Origin: Gemmatimonadota bacterium
Lineage (GTDB): Bacteria > Gemmatimonadota > Gemmatimonadetes > Gemmatimonadales > Gemmatimonadaceae
Direction of reading: 5' to 3'
Assembly: GCA_947475795.1 (NCBI GenBank)
Contig: CANJOX010000070.1
Span: forward strand, 1-11,327
Length of the DNA: 11,327 bases
The translations under genes were made by a program, and so were the position numbers. Under the pieces are notes generated by a model that saw only the letters and a list, made by a program, of their open reading frames with translations, was not told the DNA's origin and did not search any database. Of the stretch, positions 1 to 6,471 are shown piece by piece (the stretch's first letter is position 1; the number at the start of each line of letters is the position of its first letter).

Positions 1-1924
1 ACACCTCGGCGTCGCGCGCCTTCATCGGCGCATGACGCGCATCGCGCCAGCCGGTGATCGCCACCGCGCCGGCCTTGGCCGGATCGATGCGCACGATCGC
101 TTCCTTCTTGGTGAGCGCCTGCATGGCCGCCATGTACACCGGCTTGGCCAGGTCGATGTTGCGCTCGCGCGGGTCGGTGTTGATCACGCGGGTATAGCGC
201 GTGCGCGTGGCGCGACCGTTCACCGTGAGAGTCGCCCAGCTCTTGCCCGCCATGCCGATGCGCCACACGTCGTAGTTGTCGCTGATCAGCGCGAAGCGTC
301 CATCCTTGCTCCAGCCTACGATGTTCGTGCTGGGGCGGTCCACGTTGTGATCGTCTTCGGTGTCGATGAACGACACCGGTGCGCCCGCCGTCACGTTCGC
401 GATGGCTTTGGTCGCTACGTCGTACGCGTGGAAGTTGCCGTCGTCCCAGAAGAGCACCGACTTGCCGTCGGGCGACAACGTGGACGTGCCGCGGAGTTCC
501 TTCTTCACCAGCGTGCGCGAGCCGGTGCGGGCGTCGATGAGATACAGATCGCGACGCTGGATGCCGTCGGTGCTGCTCTGACGCTCGTATGCCTGATTGT
601 CGGTGCCGAGCACGTAGCGATCGCGCGCGCCGAGGGTGCCGGTGCGGACCACGTCGTCGGTGAGCTGGACGACCTTCTGGGTCGCGGGCAGGTACGTCGC
701 GAGGAACGAGAAGCTCTTGTCGGCGTTTTCCTGCACGATCTGCATGGACTGCAGGCGCGCGTCCTTGCTGTGCCAGAGAATGAGTGACGGACGATCGTCG
801 TCTTCGAGCTGCTCACTCTTGGGCACCGGCGGCGTGGCCACGCGGAGGCCGATCGCGAGGCCGTCCATCTGCTCGAGCCAGCGCGGCGTGCGCTCGGGGC
901 TCACTTCCATGCCGTTGGGCAGGGCAGCGCTCCCGCTGGTGCCGACGGCAATCATCTGCTGCGTCGGCGTACCCACGCGGGACACGGCGGCGGCTGACCA
1001 CGTGGTATCGGTGGCGGCGCTGTCGATCGTGCCCTTGAGATACGCGAAGGCGGGGAAGCTGTCGGTCCACGCGAGGCGGCGGTACAACGCCTTACCGGCG
1101 TCGATCGACTTCACCGTGCCAGTTGAGAGATCGCGCAGCTGCACACCGTTGCCGAGCTGATCGCGCGCATCGATGGTGTAGCTGAGCCAGCGGCCTTTGT
1201 CGTCGAAGGCAAAGTCGCCCACGTTGCCCACGTTGAAGCTGGCGTTGGTGCCCAGCTCGTGGAGCAACAGGTCGGTGCCTTCCACGCGGCCCGCGCCGCC
1301 ACCGATCGGGTTACCGCCCATGCCCGGCGCGCCGGGGCCGGGCAGACCGCCACCGCCGGCACCACCACCACCGCCGCCGTTCGCTTCCGGCGCGTAGGCC
1401 TGCATCGCGACCCACTTCGGTGCGTCGCCGCCGAACGCAAAGCGCCGGATCTTGTCGAAGTCGCGTGCCTCGCCGGTGGCGAGATTCACCAGCCGGAGCT
1501 TGGACTGCACGGCGCGACGTTCGCGGCGCAGGCGCTTCTGATCGGCCGCTTTGGGAAAAACCAGCATGGCGGCCCACTTGCCGTCGCCGGAGAGCTGCAG
1601 GGCGGCAGTGCCACCGCCGCCAGGTCCGCCCGCTGCCGCCGGCGCTTCGCCGATCGGGAAGCGGTGTTCCTTGCCGCCCATCGACGTCTGACGGATCACC
1701 ACCTCGGCGTCGCCTTCATTGGGCGCGACCGTGTACGCAAACCACGCGCCGTCATTGGAGAGCGAGGTGCCGCGGATGGACTTCCACGCTGAAATGTCGG
1801 TCGGTGTGATGGCGCGGGGGGTGCCGGTGCGGGCGGGGCCCGTGGCCGGCTGGGCGCGGAGCGCGGTCGGGGCGGCGAGCACCAGCGCACCGATGGCGAG
1901 GGAACGCCTCGGGAGAGCGAACAT
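1..1924 (-). CDS. Secreted S9-family (prolyl oligopeptidase-like) peptidase, N-terminal part, cut by the left edge
   Basis: The gene starts at the ATG at 1922-1924 and stays open for 641 codons to the window edge. Residues 1-24 are a typical Sec signal peptide: RR at 6-7, a hydrophobic core IGALVLAAPTAL, and a likely cleavage at ALRA|QP. The rest is beta-propeller-like, with recurring TolB/PD40-type strands such as SLSNDGAWFAYT (about 55-65), LSGDGKWAAM (111-120), FDDKGRWLSYT (240-250) and LSPDGKSVLFW (about 472). This matches the N-terminal propeller of S9 peptidases (DPP-IV/acylaminoacyl-peptidase type), which in the family gates access to a C-terminal alpha/beta-hydrolase domain. That domain, with its Ser-Asp-His triad, would lie off the left edge, so peptidase activity is inferred. 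An inactive propeller protein remains possible. A Gly/Pro-rich run occupies residues 183-212. The start is supported by GGAG (1930-1933) five bases upstream. The protein is probably periplasmic or exported. Confidence 0.85.
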   Translation of the reverse strand, partial: MFALPRRSLAIGALVLAAPTALRAQPATGPARTGTPRAITPTDISAWKSIRGTSLSNDGAWFAYTVAPNEGDAEVVIRQTSMGGKEHRFPIGEAPAAAGGPGGGGTAALQLSGDGKWAAMLVFPKAADQKRLRRERRAVQSKLRLVNLATGEARDFDKIRRFAFGGDAPKWVAMQAYAPEANGGGGGGAGGGGLPGPGAPGMGGNPIGGGAGRVEGTDLLLHELGTNASFNVGNVGDFAFDDKGRWLSYTIDARDQLGNGVQLRDLSTGTVKSIDAGKALYRRLAWTDSFPAFAYLKGTIDSAATDTTWSAAAVSRVGTPTQQMIAVGTSGSAALPNGMEVSPERTPRWLEQMDGLAIGLRVATPPVPKSEQLEDDDRPSLILWHSKDARLQSMQIVQENADKSFSFLATYLPATQKVVQLTDDVVRTGTLGARDRYVLGTDNQAYERQSSTDGIQRRDLYLIDARTGSRTLVKKELRGTSTLSPDGKSVLFWDDGNFHAYDVATKAIANVTAGAPVSFIDTEDDHNVDRPSTNIVGWSKDGRFALISDNYDVWRIGMAGKSWATLTVNGRATRTRYTRVINTDPRERNIDLAKPVYMAAMQALTKKEAIVRIDPAKAGAVAITGWRDARHAPMKARDAEV

Positions 1925-1929
1925 CGAAA

Positions 1930-1933
1930 CTCC
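1930..1933 (-). promoter_or_regulatory. Ribosome binding site of the S9 peptidase gene
   Basis: On the minus strand GGAG lies 5 nt before the ATG at 1924. It supports that start together with the signal peptide that begins there. Confidence 0.6.
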
Positions 1934-2025
1934 GGATGTGAGAGGACAGGGGGGAAGCTATGGCCGGGGCCGGAGTCCGCCATGGTGCTGAGTGGCGCGG
2001 GGGCAGCGCGGTGCTCGCCGTCGTC

Positions 2026-2054
2026 TTGACCAATTTGGTCAAGTGGCGTAGCCT
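2026..2054 (+). promoter_or_regulatory. Promoter with overlapping palindromic operator of the toxin-antitoxin operon
   Basis: TTGACCAATTTGGTCAA (2026-2042) is a perfect inverted repeat with 8-bp arms around one central T. Its left end doubles as a -35 box, TTGACC (2026-2031). Exactly 17 nt later is a plausible -10 box, TAGCCT (2049-2054). Transcription would start near 2061 and give a leader of about 75 nt before the antitoxin GTG. Phd/YefM-type antitoxins are known to repress their own operons by binding such palindromes, so autoregulation is the natural reading. The sequence shows the dyad and the spacing; the binding protein is inferred. A role in controlling the divergent peptidase gene is also possible because the dyad lies about 100 bp upstream of it. 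Confidence 0.65.
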
Positions 2055-2124
2055 CCAACCGGGCGGCCGGATGTGCGGTGCGCCGCCACCTGTTGCTCCA
2101 CACCTGCTGGCGCCTACCCGTGCC

Positions 2125-2129
2125 AGGAG
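2125..2129 (+). promoter_or_regulatory. Ribosome binding site deciding the antitoxin start
   Basis: AGGAG lies 5 nt before the GTG at 2135. The upstream in-frame ATG at 2078 has no such site, so this site fixes the GTG as the start. Confidence 0.7.
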
Positions 2130-2134
2130 CCCCC

Positions 2135-2389
2135 GTGCCGAAAAAGGTTGTCCGCGAATCCGTGGCACTCTACGACGCGAAGACCCGACTGTCCGCCCTC
2201 GTGGACCGCGCTGCCGCCGGCGAGGAAATCGTGATCATGAAGTCGGGGCACCCGATGGCCCGGCTCGTGCCCATGGAGGACACGCGGCACCTGCGCGTTT
2301 CCGGACAGGGGAAGGGGCAGTGGACGGTGGCCCGCGGCTTCGACGAGCCGTTGCCTCCCGACGTGCTGGCCGGCTTCGGGGAGGAGTGA
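2135..2389 (+). CDS. Type II antitoxin, Phd/YefM family
   Basis: This 84-residue protein starts at GTG 2135. It begins VPKKVVRESVALYDAKTRLS and continues ALVDRAAAGEEIVIMKSGHPMARLVP, which is the classic Phd/YefM fold signature: 'A+..LS.Lvd.A..GEeivIt+.G.P+A+LvP'. The N-terminal part should form the DNA-binding dimer. The C-terminal part, ending WTVARGFDEPLPPDVLAGFGEE, is acidic and proline-containing. It resembles the flexible tail that wraps and inhibits a partner toxin. The partner is the PIN-domain gene 6 nt downstream. The length is usual for the family. An ATG at 2078 in the same frame would add 19 residues (MRRHLLLHTCWR...) unlike any Phd N-terminus, so it is not preferred. The role of neutralising the toxin and repressing the operon is family knowledge, not shown here. 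Confidence 0.88.
   Translation: MPKKVVRESVALYDAKTRLSALVDRAAAGEEIVIMKSGHPMARLVPMEDTRHLRVSGQGKGQWTVARGFDEPLPPDVLAGFGEE
2378..2386 (+). promoter_or_regulatory. Ribosome binding site of the toxin gene
   Basis: GGGGAGGAG lies within the last antitoxin codons, with its AGGAG core 9 nt before the toxin ATG at 2396. This arrangement favours translational coupling of the two genes. Confidence 0.65.
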
Positions 2390-2395
2390 GCGCGC

Positions 2396-2767
2396 ATGCG
2401 TCTCCTGCTCGACACCCATGTGCTCATCTGGTGGGACGCCGGCGCGCGGCTCTCACCGGCGGCCATGCGCGCCATCCGCGGCGCCGACGACGTGTTCGTG
2501 AGTAGCGCCTCCGCCTGGGAGATTGCCATTAAAGCCGCCCTCGGCAAGATCAGCGGCGTCCGCACCGTGGCCGCCGCGGTGGAGGCCTCGGCGTTCACGG
2601 AATTGCCGGTGCTCTTTCGCCATGCGGTCGCCGCCGGACAGCTCCCCGCGTATCATCGTGATCCGTTCGATCGCATGCTGATCGCGCAGGCCCACGTGGA
2701 AGGGCTCACCCTCGTGAGCCGGGATGACGCCTTCGCCCCGTACGGCCTCCCACTCATCCGCGCCTAG
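2396..2767 (+). CDS. vapC: VapC-like PIN-domain toxin ribonuclease
   Basis: This 123-residue protein is a complete PIN domain of the usual length. The acidic metal-binding residues expected of Mg2+/Mn2+-dependent PIN RNases are all present: D6 in MRLLLDTHVLIW, E42 in SSASAWEIAIKAALGKI, D92 in HRDPFDRMLIAQA, and D110 in LTLVSRDDAF. The 'LLLDTHVLIWW' and 'DPFDRMLIAQA' blocks are typical of the VapC subgroup that pairs with Phd/YefM-type antitoxins. VapC toxins cleave tRNA or rRNA and stop translation when the antitoxin is degraded; the target here cannot be read from sequence. The gene lies 6 nt after the antitoxin stop, has a strong ribosome site, and is followed by a hairpin that likely ends the operon. 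No key residue is missing, so the toxin is probably active. Confidence 0.9.
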   Translation: MRLLLDTHVLIWWDAGARLSPAAMRAIRGADDVFVSSASAWEIAIKAALGKISGVRTVAAAVEASAFTELPVLFRHAVAAGQLPAYHRDPFDRMLIAQAHVEGLTLVSRDDAFAPYGLPLIRA

Positions 2768-2777
2768 ACCAACGCAA

Positions 2778-2812
2778 CACCCCGGCGCTGCCTCTGTGGC
2801 GACGCCGGGGTG
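2778..2812. terminator. GC-rich hairpin between convergent genes, probable bidirectional terminator
   Basis: CACCCCGGCG (2778-2787) pairs perfectly with CGCCGGGGTG (2803-2812), leaving a 15-nt loop. It lies 10 nt after the toxin stop and 33 nt beyond the end of the convergent E1 gene. Neither side has a clear T-run, so an intrinsic terminator of the standard kind is not proven. The position between two convergent stops is the main support. Confidence 0.6.
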
Positions 2813-2845
2813 CTGTGCGATGCGGGCCCTACCGGTCCACGGGGA

Positions 2846-4981
2846 TCAGTACTGCACGATCTCGAGGTACGCGGTACGGAAGGTGTCGACCTGGGGCAGC
2901 GTGGCATCCTCCAGCGACGGGGCATACCCCACAAAGGCATCGCGGCTCGCCACGCGCTTCACGGGCGCATCGAGCCACGCGAAGCATTCGTCGGCGATGC
3001 GTGCGGCGATTTCGGCGCCGTAGCCCCACGAGCGCGAATCCTCGGTGGCCACGATGACGCGGCCGGTCTTCTTGACACTGGAGAACACGGCCTCCTCGTC
3101 CCACGGCGAGAGCGTGCGCAGGTCGATCACCTCCACGCTCGGGCCTCCTTCTTCGGCGATCTGGTTGGCGGCCACGAGGGCGCGCTGCACCGTGGCGCCG
3201 TACGTCACCAACGTGACATCGGTGCCTGCACGCAGGATGTTCGCCTTGCCGAACGGAATCATGAAGTTGGGGCCCGGGTAGCGGCCCTTGTTGTACGTCT
3301 GGCGGTACAGGTGCTTGTGCTCGAGGAACAGCACCGGATCGTCGCTGCGGATGGCCGTGCGCAACAGCCCGTTCGCGTCGAGCGCGTTGCTGGGGCACAC
3401 CACGCGCAGGCCGGGGGTGTGCGTGAACAGCGACGCGCCTGTTTGCGAGTGGTAGGGGCCACCGCGGATGTAGCCGCCGTACGTGGTGCGGATCACGACC
3501 GGCGCGCTGAACGTGTTGTTGGAGCGCCAGCGCATCGTGGCGAGTTCGTCGCGGATCTGCATGAAGGCCGGCCAGATGTAGTCGAAGAACTGAATCTCGA
3601 CGACCGGCTTGTAGCCGCGGTGGGCCAGCCCGATGGCACGCCCGATGATGTTGGCCTCGGCCAGCGGCGAGTTGTACACGCGGCCGCCACCGAACTTGGT
3701 CTGCAGGCCGTGCGTCACCTTGAACACACCGCCCTTGCCCTTGACCTTGCCCAGATGCTCTTCGCGCGAGACGTCGGCCACGTCTTCGCCGAACACCAGG
3801 ATGCGTTCGTCGCGCGCCATCTCGTCACGCATGCAGGCGTTGAGCAGATCCACCATGGTGGTGGGCTCGCCGGTGAACTGCGGATCGTCCTCGGTATCGA
3901 ACGGTTCCGCCGTCGGGTCGACATCCGGCGCGTACACGCCATACGTGACCGTGTCGGCCGCCGGCTGCGGCTGTGCCAACGCGTCGTCGGTGGCCTCGAG
4001 AATCAGGGCATCGACCACCTCGCGCAGCGCCTCGAGTTCGGACTCCGTGGCGAGCCCTTCGGCCACGAGATAGGCCGGAAACGTCCGGAGCGGATCGCGC
4101 GCCGCGTCAACGTCCCGCTCGTCCTGCGGACGGTAGAACACCTCGTCGTCGGAGAGCGAATGCGAATACGGGCGGATCACCTTCGCGTGCACGAAAGCCG
4201 GTCCCTTCCGTTCGCGCGCGTACGCCACGGCGCGCTCCATCGCCGCATACGACGCGTGGAAGTCGCAGCCATCGACTTCTTCGACGTAGAGGCCGGGGAA
4301 CGACGCGACGAGTTTGGAGATCGACCCGCCGGCGGTGTTCACCTCGACCGGCACGGAGATCGCGTAGCCGTTGTCCTCCACGAGATAGACGATGGGGAGC
4401 TTGAGGTTGCACGCCGTGTTCAGCGACTCCCAGAACTCCCCTTCGCTCGTCGTACCGTCGCCGGTGGTGACCAGCGTGACTTCGTCGCCGGGAAAACCGT
4501 CGGCGATGCCGCCCTGCGCCGCGCGCAGCGTGGCCTCGGCGTTGCCGACCGCCTGTAGGAACTGCGTGCCGGTCGGCGAGGACACGGAGGCGATATTGAG
4601 CGCCTTGCTGCCCCAGTGGCTCGGCATCTGGCGCCCACCCGAATTCGGATCGATCGCGGCGCCGACCGCACTGTACAGCATCTCGGCGGGCGTCATGCCC
4701 AGCTGCAGGCACAGCGCGCGATCACGGTAGTACAGGTAGAACCAGTCGTGCGCAGGGCGCAGCACCAGACCGGCGGCGGCGAGCACGGCCTCATGGCCGG
4801 CGCCGGAGATCTGGAAGAAGATCTTGTTCTGACGCTTGAGCTGAATCTCCTTGTCGTCCAACCGGCGCGACGTGTACATCACGCGGTAGGCGTTCACCAA
4901 TTGCTCGCGCGTGAGCGCGGGCTCGGCGGCGGTCCCCTTGCGGGGGCGGCTCGGGCGGGTCGAAGTGGCCATCGGAGTCAT
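2846..4981 (-). CDS. Fused E1 alpha/beta subunit of a thiamine-dependent 2-oxoacid dehydrogenase (branched-chain type)
   Basis: This 711-residue protein joins both E1 subunits in one chain. The alpha half (about 20-335) has the ThDP motif beginning [13 protein letters not shown] (174-186) and ending VEDN (201-204), plus GAGHEAV (60-66), YYRDRAL (84-90) and a [13 protein letters not shown] loop (273-285) like the phosphorylation loop of BCKDH E1alpha. A linker rich in Asp, Pro and Ala (about 330-372) leads to the beta half: ILVFGEDVA (394-402), NSPLAE with E442 expected at the cofactor, [12 protein letters not shown] (465-476), the conserved YHSQ (510-513) and [13 protein letters not shown] (620-632). 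E1 decarboxylates a 2-oxoacid and passes the acyl group to an E2 lipoyl domain. The substrate is probably branched-chain oxoacids, but pyruvate or an acetoin-type substrate cannot be excluded. No E2 or E3 gene is in the window. The start is uncertain: ATG 4981 (MTPM) and ATG 4972 both lack a clear ribosome site. Confidence 0.93.
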   Translation of the reverse strand: MTPMATSTRPSRPRKGTAAEPALTREQLVNAYRVMYTSRRLDDKEIQLKRQNKIFFQISGAGHEAVLAAAGLVLRPAHDWFYLYYRDRALCLQLGMTPAEMLYSAVGAAIDPNSGGRQMPSHWGSKALNIASVSSPTGTQFLQAVGNAEATLRAAQGGIADGFPGDEVTLVTTGDGTTSEGEFWESLNTACNLKLPIVYLVEDNGYAISVPVEVNTAGGSISKLVASFPGLYVEEVDGCDFHASYAAMERAVAYARERKGPAFVHAKVIRPYSHSLSDDEVFYRPQDERDVDAARDPLRTFPAYLVAEGLATESELEALREVVDALILEATDDALAQPQPAADTVTYGVYAPDVDPTAEPFDTEDDPQFTGEPTTMVDLLNACMRDEMARDERILVFGEDVADVSREEHLGKVKGKGGVFKVTHGLQTKFGGGRVYNSPLAEANIIGRAIGLAHRGYKPVVEIQFFDYIWPAFMQIRDELATMRWRSNNTFSAPVVIRTTYGGYIRGGPYHSQTGASLFTHTPGLRVVCPSNALDANGLLRTAIRSDDPVLFLEHKHLYRQTYNKGRYPGPNFMIPFGKANILRAGTDVTLVTYGATVQRALVAANQIAEEGGPSVEVIDLRTLSPWDEEAVFSSVKKTGRVIVATEDSRSWGYGAEIAARIADECFAWLDAPVKRVASRDAFVGYAPSLEDATLPQVDTFRTAYLEIVQY

Positions 4982-5009
4982 CTGGAGGTCAGGAAAAGAA
5001 CAACCCCTA

Positions 5010-5015
5010 AACTTA
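5010..5015 (-). promoter_or_regulatory. Possible -10 box for the E1 gene
   Basis: On the minus strand TAAGTT lies 28 nt before the E1 ATG in an A/T-rich patch of an otherwise GC-rich 147-bp divergent spacer (4982-5128). I find no acceptable -35 hexamer at 16-18 nt, so this is a weak call. The rest of the spacer shows no other structure that I can support. Confidence 0.25.
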
Positions 5016-5115
5016 GCGCCGTCCGCGCGGAGAAGGGACTTTCAGGGCGGGGATCACGACGTGCTTGCCGGGCGCCGATTCAGCGCGCAGGTTCACGGTT
5101 CGGCCCTGACTCTCT

Positions 5116-5120
5116 GGTGA
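5116..5120 (+). promoter_or_regulatory. Ribosome binding site of the HIT gene
   Basis: GGTGA lies 8 nt before the ATG at 5129 and decides that start over the in-frame ATG at 5150. The open frame continues far upstream without an in-frame stop, so this site is needed to place the start. Confidence 0.5.
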
Positions 5121-5128
5121 AAATATCT

Positions 5129-5614
5129 ATGCATGCACCCACCGCACCCATGACGCCGTCCACCGGCCACTGCATCTTCTGCGACCTCATTCGCGGGGCC
5201 GCCGAGGTGTCGATCTGCTACGAAGACTCCACGGCGATCGCGTTCCTCGATAATCAACCGGTCAACCCCGGTCACGTGCTGGTCGTCCCTCGCGAGCACT
5301 ACGAAGTGTTGCAGGACATCCCCGGGCATGTGGGGGCCCACCTGTACCAGGTGGCCGTGAAGCTCATCCCGGTGGTGCAGACCGCGTCGGGGGCGACGGA
5401 CATGAACATCGTGGTCAATTCGGGCGCGGCGGCGGGACAGAACGTTATGCATTACCACATCCACCTCATCCCGCGCCGCGAGGGCGACGGCTTCGACGTG
5501 CCGCTGCCGTTCCCCGGCTCGCCCATGCCGAACCGGCAGCAGCTGGACGCGATGGCCGCCCGGATCGGCAGCATGCTGCGCGATCCGCTCACGAACAGCG
5601 GGATGAAGGGTTGA
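5129..5614 (+). CDS. HIT-family (histidine triad) nucleotide hydrolase
   Basis: This 161-residue protein carries a full histidine triad, MHYHIHLIPR, with H108, H110 and H112. An N-terminal CIFC pair (C15, C18) is typical of zinc-carrying Hint/HIT proteins. NPGHVLVVPREHYE (about 47-60) is the standard HIT core strand, and NIVVNSGAAAGQNV (about 93-106) precedes the triad as expected. HIT proteins hydrolyse nucleoside phosphoramidates, dinucleoside polyphosphates or AMP-conjugates through a covalent histidine-nucleotide intermediate; H110 would be the nucleophile. The natural substrate cannot be told from sequence. The length is at the upper end for bacterial Hint proteins because of a C-terminal tail containing FPGSPMPNRQQLDAMAARIG. 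The gene ends 22 nt before the creatininase-family gene on the same strand, so the two probably share a transcript. Confidence 0.92.
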   Translation: MHAPTAPMTPSTGHCIFCDLIRGAAEVSICYEDSTAIAFLDNQPVNPGHVLVVPREHYEVLQDIPGHVGAHLYQVAVKLIPVVQTASGATDMNIVVNSGAAAGQNVMHYHIHLIPRREGDGFDVPLPFPGSPMPNRQQLDAMAARIGSMLRDPLTNSGMKG

Positions 5615-5636
5615 TGGTTGTGCACCGGAACGCCGC

Positions 5637-6425
5637 ATGAGCGGGACGTCGCACGACGGGTACGCGCCGCGCGCGGGTGTTCTGGAAGAGCAGACCTGGC
5701 CGGCAATGCGCGACGGCGCATGGTCGGTCGCCATGCTCCCCTTCGGCGCCACGGAGCCGCACAACACGCATCTGCCGTACGGCACCGATACGATCATGGC
5801 GCGCGAAGTCGCCGCGCGCGTTGCTGCCGCCTGCGCCGTGCGCGGCGTGCCGGTGGTGGCGCTCCCCGCGGTCCCGTTTGGGGTGAACACCACGCAGCTC
5901 GACCTGCGCTTCACGATCAACATGATGCCCAGTACGCAGCTGGCGCTGTTGCGCGATGTGGTGCACAGCCTCGAGCCGCATGGTGTGCGCGCGCTCGTGC
6001 TGTTGAATGCGCACGGTGGCAACGAACTGCGGGCGCTGGTGCGTGAACTGCAGCCATCGACGCCGATCATCCTGGCCATCGTGAACTGGTGGCAGGCCGG
6101 CGACCACGGGGTGTTTGCCGAGGCCGGTGATCACGCCGGTGAGCTCGAGACGGCCGCTATCCTGCATGTGGCGCCACAGCTGGTGGTGCCCGATCGCGCC
6201 ACGTGGGGCGACGGCCATGCCAAGGCCAGCGTGTTCGACGGCGTGCGCGGCGGATGGGCCTGGGTGCCGCGTCGGTGGACGCAGGTCACGGCGGACACCG
6301 GGGTCGGCGATCCGCGTGCTGCCACCGCCGAAAAGGGGGCCGCCTTCGTGGCGCAGGCCGTGGAGCGGATCGCCGGGTTCTGCGTGCAGCTGGCGGACGC
6401 GGATCCGCACGCGATGTGGGTGTGA
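5637..6425 (+). CDS. Creatininase-family metal-dependent amidohydrolase
   Basis: This 262-residue protein has the family length and signatures. GATEPHNTHLPYGTDT (37-52) supplies metal ligands E40, H42 and D51. LLNAHGGNE (122-130) supplies H126. GDHAGELET (164-172) supplies H166 and the nearby E169/E171 expected at the active site. Family members include creatininase, the mycofactocin peptidase MftE and the FAPy deformylase ArfB. They share a two-metal centre that hydrolyses cyclic or linear amide bonds. Here the HGGN form occurs in place of the H-Y-E motif I associate with true creatininase, so creatinine is an unlikely substrate; the real one is unknown. No mycofactocin or riboflavin genes are nearby. 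The start at ATG 5637 has only a weak GGA ribosome site and probably depends on read-through from the HIT gene 22 nt upstream. Transcription likely ends at the dyad that overlaps the stop codon. Confidence 0.85.
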   Translation: MSGTSHDGYAPRAGVLEEQTWPAMRDGAWSVAMLPFGATEPHNTHLPYGTDTIMAREVAARVAAACAVRGVPVVALPAVPFGVNTTQLDLRFTINMMPSTQLALLRDVVHSLEPHGVRALVLLNAHGGNELRALVRELQPSTPIILAIVNWWQAGDHGVFAEAGDHAGELETAAILHVAPQLVVPDRATWGDGHAKASVFDGVRGGWAWVPRRWTQVTADTGVGDPRAATAEKGAAFVAQAVERIAGFCVQLADADPHAMWV

Positions 6426-6451
6426 CCGAGGGGCCCGCGGGCCCCTCGGTC
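6424..6451. terminator. Perfect 28-bp dyad between convergent genes, probable bidirectional terminator
   Basis: The left arm GACCGAGGGGCCCG (6424-6437) is exactly mirrored by 6438-6451, giving 14-bp arms with no spacer. In RNA this would fold as a very stable hairpin of about 12 bp with a small loop. It begins in the last two bases of the creatininase-family stop codon and ends 20 bp from the nadE stop on the other strand, so it can serve both genes. There is no T-tract on either side. Confidence 0.7.
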
Positions 6452-6471
6452 CAGCGTCGGATGCCCCGCGC

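Noticed and set aside
32..1792. Several plus-strand open frames opposite the S9 peptidase, including one of 251 codons
   Set aside because: The minus-strand frame encodes a continuous propeller protein with a signal peptide; the plus-strand frames are its antisense shadows.
2078..2134. Upstream ATG start for the antitoxin
   Set aside because: It adds 19 atypical residues and has no ribosome site, while GTG 2135 has AGGAG at the right distance and a normal Phd N-terminus.
2135..2767. Toxin-antitoxin pair as the mark of a wider mobile island or defence system
   Set aside because: There is no integrase, transposase, att-like repeat, or change in base composition around it, and the neighbours are housekeeping genes.
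2810..4558. 582-codon open frame on the plus strand opposite the E1 gene
   Set aside because: It is antisense to a gene with intact family motifs throughout, is very rich in Arg, His, Val and Ala, and matches no family. It is a GC-driven shadow of the opposite coding frame.
4616..5128. N-terminal extension of the HIT protein by about 170 residues
   Set aside because: The extension would overlap the divergent E1 coding region and reads as antisense of it. The HIT fold starts near C15 of the shorter form, which has a ribosome site.
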